Of a stretch of 64,000 nucleotides of DNA, positions 61,353 to 64,000 are shown piece by piece. This stretch comes from Phycisphaeraceae bacterium (GTDB lineage Bacteria; Planctomycetota; Phycisphaerae; Phycisphaerales; UBA1924), in contig JACKHA010000004.1 of NCBI GenBank assembly GCA_020639215.1, positions 62,001 through 126,000 of the forward strand, in the 5' to 3' direction. Within the stretch, counting starts at the first letter, position 1. Every line of letters begins with the position of its first letter. Made by a program: the position numbers and the translations under genes. Below the pieces are notes generated by a model, which searched no databases, was not told where the DNA came from, and was given only the letters and a program-made list of their open reading frames with translations.

Positions 61353-64000
61353 TCAGCACCCGCCCGCGAACAGGCTCAGGTAGTAGAAGAAGTCGTCGTT
61401 GGTGAGCACACCGTTGGGCACGCCGAAGCCGGGCTGGCCGGGGATGGCGCCCGTGGTCAGGTCGGCGTCGGGGTCGCCTGCGGCGAAGATGCCCAGGTAG
61501 AAGAAGAAGTCGTCGTTGTTGAGCACGCCGTTCGGGACGCCGTACCCGGCCTGGCCCACGATCGCGCCGGTGGTCAGGTCGGGCGGGCAGTGGAACCAGA
61601 TGTCAACGGCGGTGGGGAGGTAGACGACGCGCATGGCCACGCCCGCGGGCAGCGGAGGCCGGACGACGGTGTCGAAGCGCCCGGTGACGCTCGTGCCGGC
61701 CATGATCCGCATGTTGTCCTGGCGGGCCGGGACGTACGGGGCCAGCAGGGAGACGTCGAGCGTGCCGTCGAGGTCGATGTTGGTCGTGCCCACATTGGTG
61801 AAGCGGTCGAAGGCTGTGGTCCCCGTGCCGCCGATCTCAACGAAGATGGTGCCGTCGGCGTGGTTGGTGAAGTTGCCGACGAGCTGCACGGTGCCGGGCC
61901 CGCTGTTGCCCGGCGCGATGTCGGAGCGGTTGATGAACGCGCCGTTCGCCTCGATCCGGCCCACGCCGGTGAGGGTGTGGGGCGGGACGTGCGTGACCGT
62001 GGCGCCCGGTTCGGCGACCAGACGTGAGAAGGTGCCGGTCGTTCTGAGCTCCACGCTCCCCGTTCCGCCGAGCGTTCCGGTCTGGTTGAACCGCAGATCG
62101 GTCTGCGAGCCGATGCTGTTCGGGTTGACGCGGATCAGCCCGTTGTTGACAAGCCCGGCGCCCTCGACGTTCAGGTCGTGCCCCGCGTTCACGTCGGTGT
62201 CGGTGTTGAGCGTGACGTTGCGGAGCGTCGAGGCGCCCGCGGCCGTGTGGAGCATCCCGCCGCCGCTTCCGTTGATCGAGCCGCCATCGATCGTGGCGTT
62301 GCTCAGCGTGACGATCGCGTCCGCCCCCGTCGCGTTGATCACGCCCCCGCCGGTCTGGTCGATCGTGATGGACGTGATCGAGAGCTCGGATCCGGCGGCG
62401 GCCTCGATGGTCGCGTTGTTGTCCTTGTCGGAGGTCTGGAGCACGAGCGGGAAGTTGTTCACGCCGAACGAGTCGTCGGCCGAGATCGTCCCGTTGTTGA
62501 TGAGGCTGGCGTTGACCTGCCCCGTGCCCCGGATGAGGTGCCCGGCGGCATGGGTGATGGTGGCGCCCGCGAGCGTGTTGAGGACGGAGAATACGCCGTT
62601 GGCGCCCAGGCGGACCTCGCCCGTGCCGTCGAGCGCGCCGGAGTTCTGGAATCGGAGGACGGCGGTCGAGCCGATGATCGCGGGGTTGACCCGGAGCAGG
62701 CCGTTGTTGGTCAGGCCGGTTCCGGTGATCTGCAGCGTGCGTGCGTTGGGCACCTCGCCGTCGGCGTCGAGCGTGACCGAGTCGAACGTGCTGGTGCCCG
62801 AGGCCAGCGCGTAGGTCCCGCCGCCCGTGCCGATGATTGAGCCGCCCAGCAGGGTGGCGTTTGTGAACGAGACAAGCGCGTCCGCGCCGGTGGCCCGCAG
62901 GTCGCCCCCGCCGGTCTGGTCGACGGTGATGCCGGTGATGAACAGCTCGGAGCCGGTGACGGCCTCCATGTTCGCGTTGTTCACCTTGTTCGCGGTCTGG
63001 AGGACGAGTGGGAAGTTGTTCTGGCCGACGGCGTCGTTCGCGACAATGTCGCCATCGTTGACCAGGAGCGCGTTGATCTGGCCCGAGCCGCGGATCAGGT
63101 GCCCGGCCTCGTGCGTGATGGTCACGCCGGCGGCGGAGTTGACCTGGGAAAACGCCCCCGTGGTGCCCAGGCGGACCTCGCCCGCGCCCCCGAGCGTGCC
63201 GTCGGCGTCGAACCGCAGGATCGCGGTCGAGCCGATCTGGGCGGGGTTGATTCGATACAGCCCATTGTTCATCAGCCCCGCGCCGGTGACCACGACGGTC
63301 CGACCGGCGTTGTGGTCGGTTGGTGCGTTGAGAATCACGCTGTCGAGAACGCTCGTGCCGGAGGTGATGTCCAGCACGCCCGCGCCCGTCGCGTTGACGC
63401 TGCCGCCGAGGATCGTGGCGTTGGTCAGGCCGATCGTGCCCCCGTCGGCCAGCAGCACGCCGCCGCCGGTCTGGTCGACGGTAATGCCGTTGATGGCCAG
63501 CGTGGATCCGGGCGCCGCCTCCATCGAAGTGTTGTTGACCTTGGCGGAAGTCGTCAGCGTGAGGTCGGTGCCGGTGGTGGCGACGGACACGTCCGCCCGG
63601 ACCGTGCCCTGGTTGGTCATGCTGGCGTTGATCGTCCCGACGCCGCGGATCGTGTGCCCGGCGCCGTTTGTCATGGAGACGCCGGCCGCGGTGTTGAGCT
63701 GGGAGAGCGTGCCGATGGTCCGCATGCGGAGCTCGCCGGAGCCGCCCAGGATGCCGCTCTCGTCGAACCGCATGATCGCGGTGGCGCCGACACCCTCGTC
63801 GTTGAGGAAGGTGGTCCCGTTGTTGGTGTAGCCCCCGGTGATCGCCAGCGTCTCGCTCGCGGTGACGAACACCGGCGCGTTGCTCGTGACGCCCGTGAAC
63901 GTGGACGTTCCCGACAGCGTCATGAACGACCCGGAACCCGTCGTGTTGATCTGCCCGCCAACGAGCGACAACCCCGTCGCACGGAACACCCCGCCGTCGC
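61353..64000 (-). CDS. Repetitive beta-helix-like surface protein with dockerin-like tag, cut by window edge
   Basis: At least 880 residues; the gene runs off the right end, so its start and signal peptide are missing here. At least three repeats of ~145 residues contain IPVDQTGGG-like [38 protein letters not shown] and [20 protein letters not shown] then [16 protein letters not shown]. This fits the stacked beta-helix of adhesins or autotransporter-like proteins. The tag [20 protein letters not shown] then [14 protein letters not shown] with Gly-Cys ends it. Confidence 0.8.
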   Translation of the reverse strand, partial: DGGVFRATGLSLVGGQINTTGSGSFMTLSGTSTFTGVTSNAPVFVTASETLAITGGYTNNGTTFLNDEGVGATAIMRFDESGILGGSGELRMRTIGTLSQLNTAAGVSMTNGAGHTIRGVGTINASMTNQGTVRADVSVATTGTDLTLTTSAKVNNTSMEAAPGSTLAINGITVDQTGGGVLLADGGTIGLTNATILGGSVNATGAGVLDITSGTSVLDSVILNAPTDHNAGRTVVVTGAGLMNNGLYRINPAQIGSTAILRFDADGTLGGAGEVRLGTTGAFSQVNSAAGVTITHEAGHLIRGSGQINALLVNDGDIVANDAVGQNNFPLVLQTANKVNNANMEAVTGSELFITGITVDQTGGGDLRATGADALVSFTNATLLGGSIIGTGGGTYALASGTSTFDSVTLDADGEVPNARTLQITGTGLTNNGLLRVNPAIIGSTAVLRFQNSGALDGTGEVRLGANGVFSVLNTLAGATITHAAGHLIRGTGQVNASLINNGTISADDSFGVNNFPLVLQTSDKDNNATIEAAAGSELSITSITIDQTGGGVINATGADAIVTLSNATIDGGSINGSGGGMLHTAAGASTLRNVTLNTDTDVNAGHDLNVEGAGLVNNGLIRVNPNSIGSQTDLRFNQTGTLGGTGSVELRTTGTFSRLVAEPGATVTHVPPHTLTGVGRIEANGAFINRSDIAPGNSGPGTVQLVGNFTNHADGTIFVEIGGTGTTAFDRFTNVGTTNIDLDGTLDVSLLAPYVPARQDNMRIMAGTSVTGRFDTVVRPPLPAGVAMRVVYLPTAVDIWFHCPPDLTTGAIVGQAGYGVPNGVLNNDDFFFYLGIFAAGDPDADLTTGAIPGQPGFGVPNGVLTNDDFFYYLSLFAGGC

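Noticed and set aside
1..64000. tRNA or rRNA genes
   Set aside because: No cloverleaf or conserved rRNA blocks recognised by eye; a tRNA scan was not possible.

Overview
The window looks like a chromosomal segment of a high-G+C planctomycete, most likely of the Phycisphaerae. The basis is the set of secreted proteins ending in a duplicated Cys...Gly-Cys dockerin-like tag, PEP-CTERM-type surface proteins, a sigma factor paired with a DUF6768-type membrane protein, an insertion-bearing Rho, and ordinary single-copy housekeeping genes (serS, glmS, gmk, truA, rho, parB). No rRNA, tRNA or CRISPR array was recognised.

Layout. 0.2-1.8 kb: two co-directional secreted proteins with the dockerin-like tag, closed by a strong terminator. 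2.1-8.1 kb: a small phage-derived head/tail module (portal, coiled-coil scaffold candidate, SU10-type major capsid protein, connector-like and tail-like proteins, one-TM holin-like protein), its genes separated by odd short-period repeat arrays; terminase, protease, tape measure and integrase are absent from the window. 8.2-12.7 kb: a DUF2325 protein, a DUF456 membrane protein, a VapBC-type toxin-antitoxin pair and a PIN-PhoH ATPase. 12.9-24.9 kb: PH-domain membrane protein, Lhr-like helicase, ApaG, cation/proton antiporter fused to a PTS EIIA domain, VOC protein, cupin, D12-class adenine methylase, an ECF-type sigma/anti-sigma pair, an unknown protein and TruA. 25.2-36.9 kb: FAD oxidoreductase, LuxR regulator, SerS, FHA-GspE/PilB-type ATPase (broken by an apparent frameshift), TPR-GT41 glycosyltransferase, aldehyde dehydrogenase, parvulin-type lipoprotein and YraN. 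37-49.6 kb: a third tagged protein, zinc-ribbon membrane protein, GlmS, an ArsR-SRPBCC-DUF1579-like operon with a clear promoter/operator, histidine kinase plus NUDIX, ParB with two parS-like sites beside it, an Imm10-like protein, two tandem PEP-CTERM-type proteins, and a second sigma-factor operon. 49.7-51.4 kb: a DarT1/NADAR (DarTG1-type) toxin-antitoxin island of visibly lower G+C. 51.5-54.6 kb: Rho, a small conserved protein and guanylate kinase. 54.7-64 kb: five consecutive minus-strand tagged secreted proteins (propeller-like, lectin-like, unknown, subtilisin-like protease, and a repetitive beta-helix-like protein cut by the window edge), most with their own terminator.

Between genes the window is rich in two kinds of dispersed repeats: REP-like palindromes that mostly end in GTGGCAC/GTGGCAT, and near-8-bp periodic arrays often arranged as inverted pairs. 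The strongest leads are the sparse phage-derived head module, the DarTG1 island with an N-terminally extended DarT, the eight proteins sharing one export/anchoring tag, the parS-like sites next to parB without parA, and the palindrome families. All functional statements rest on reading motifs by eye; no database search was run.
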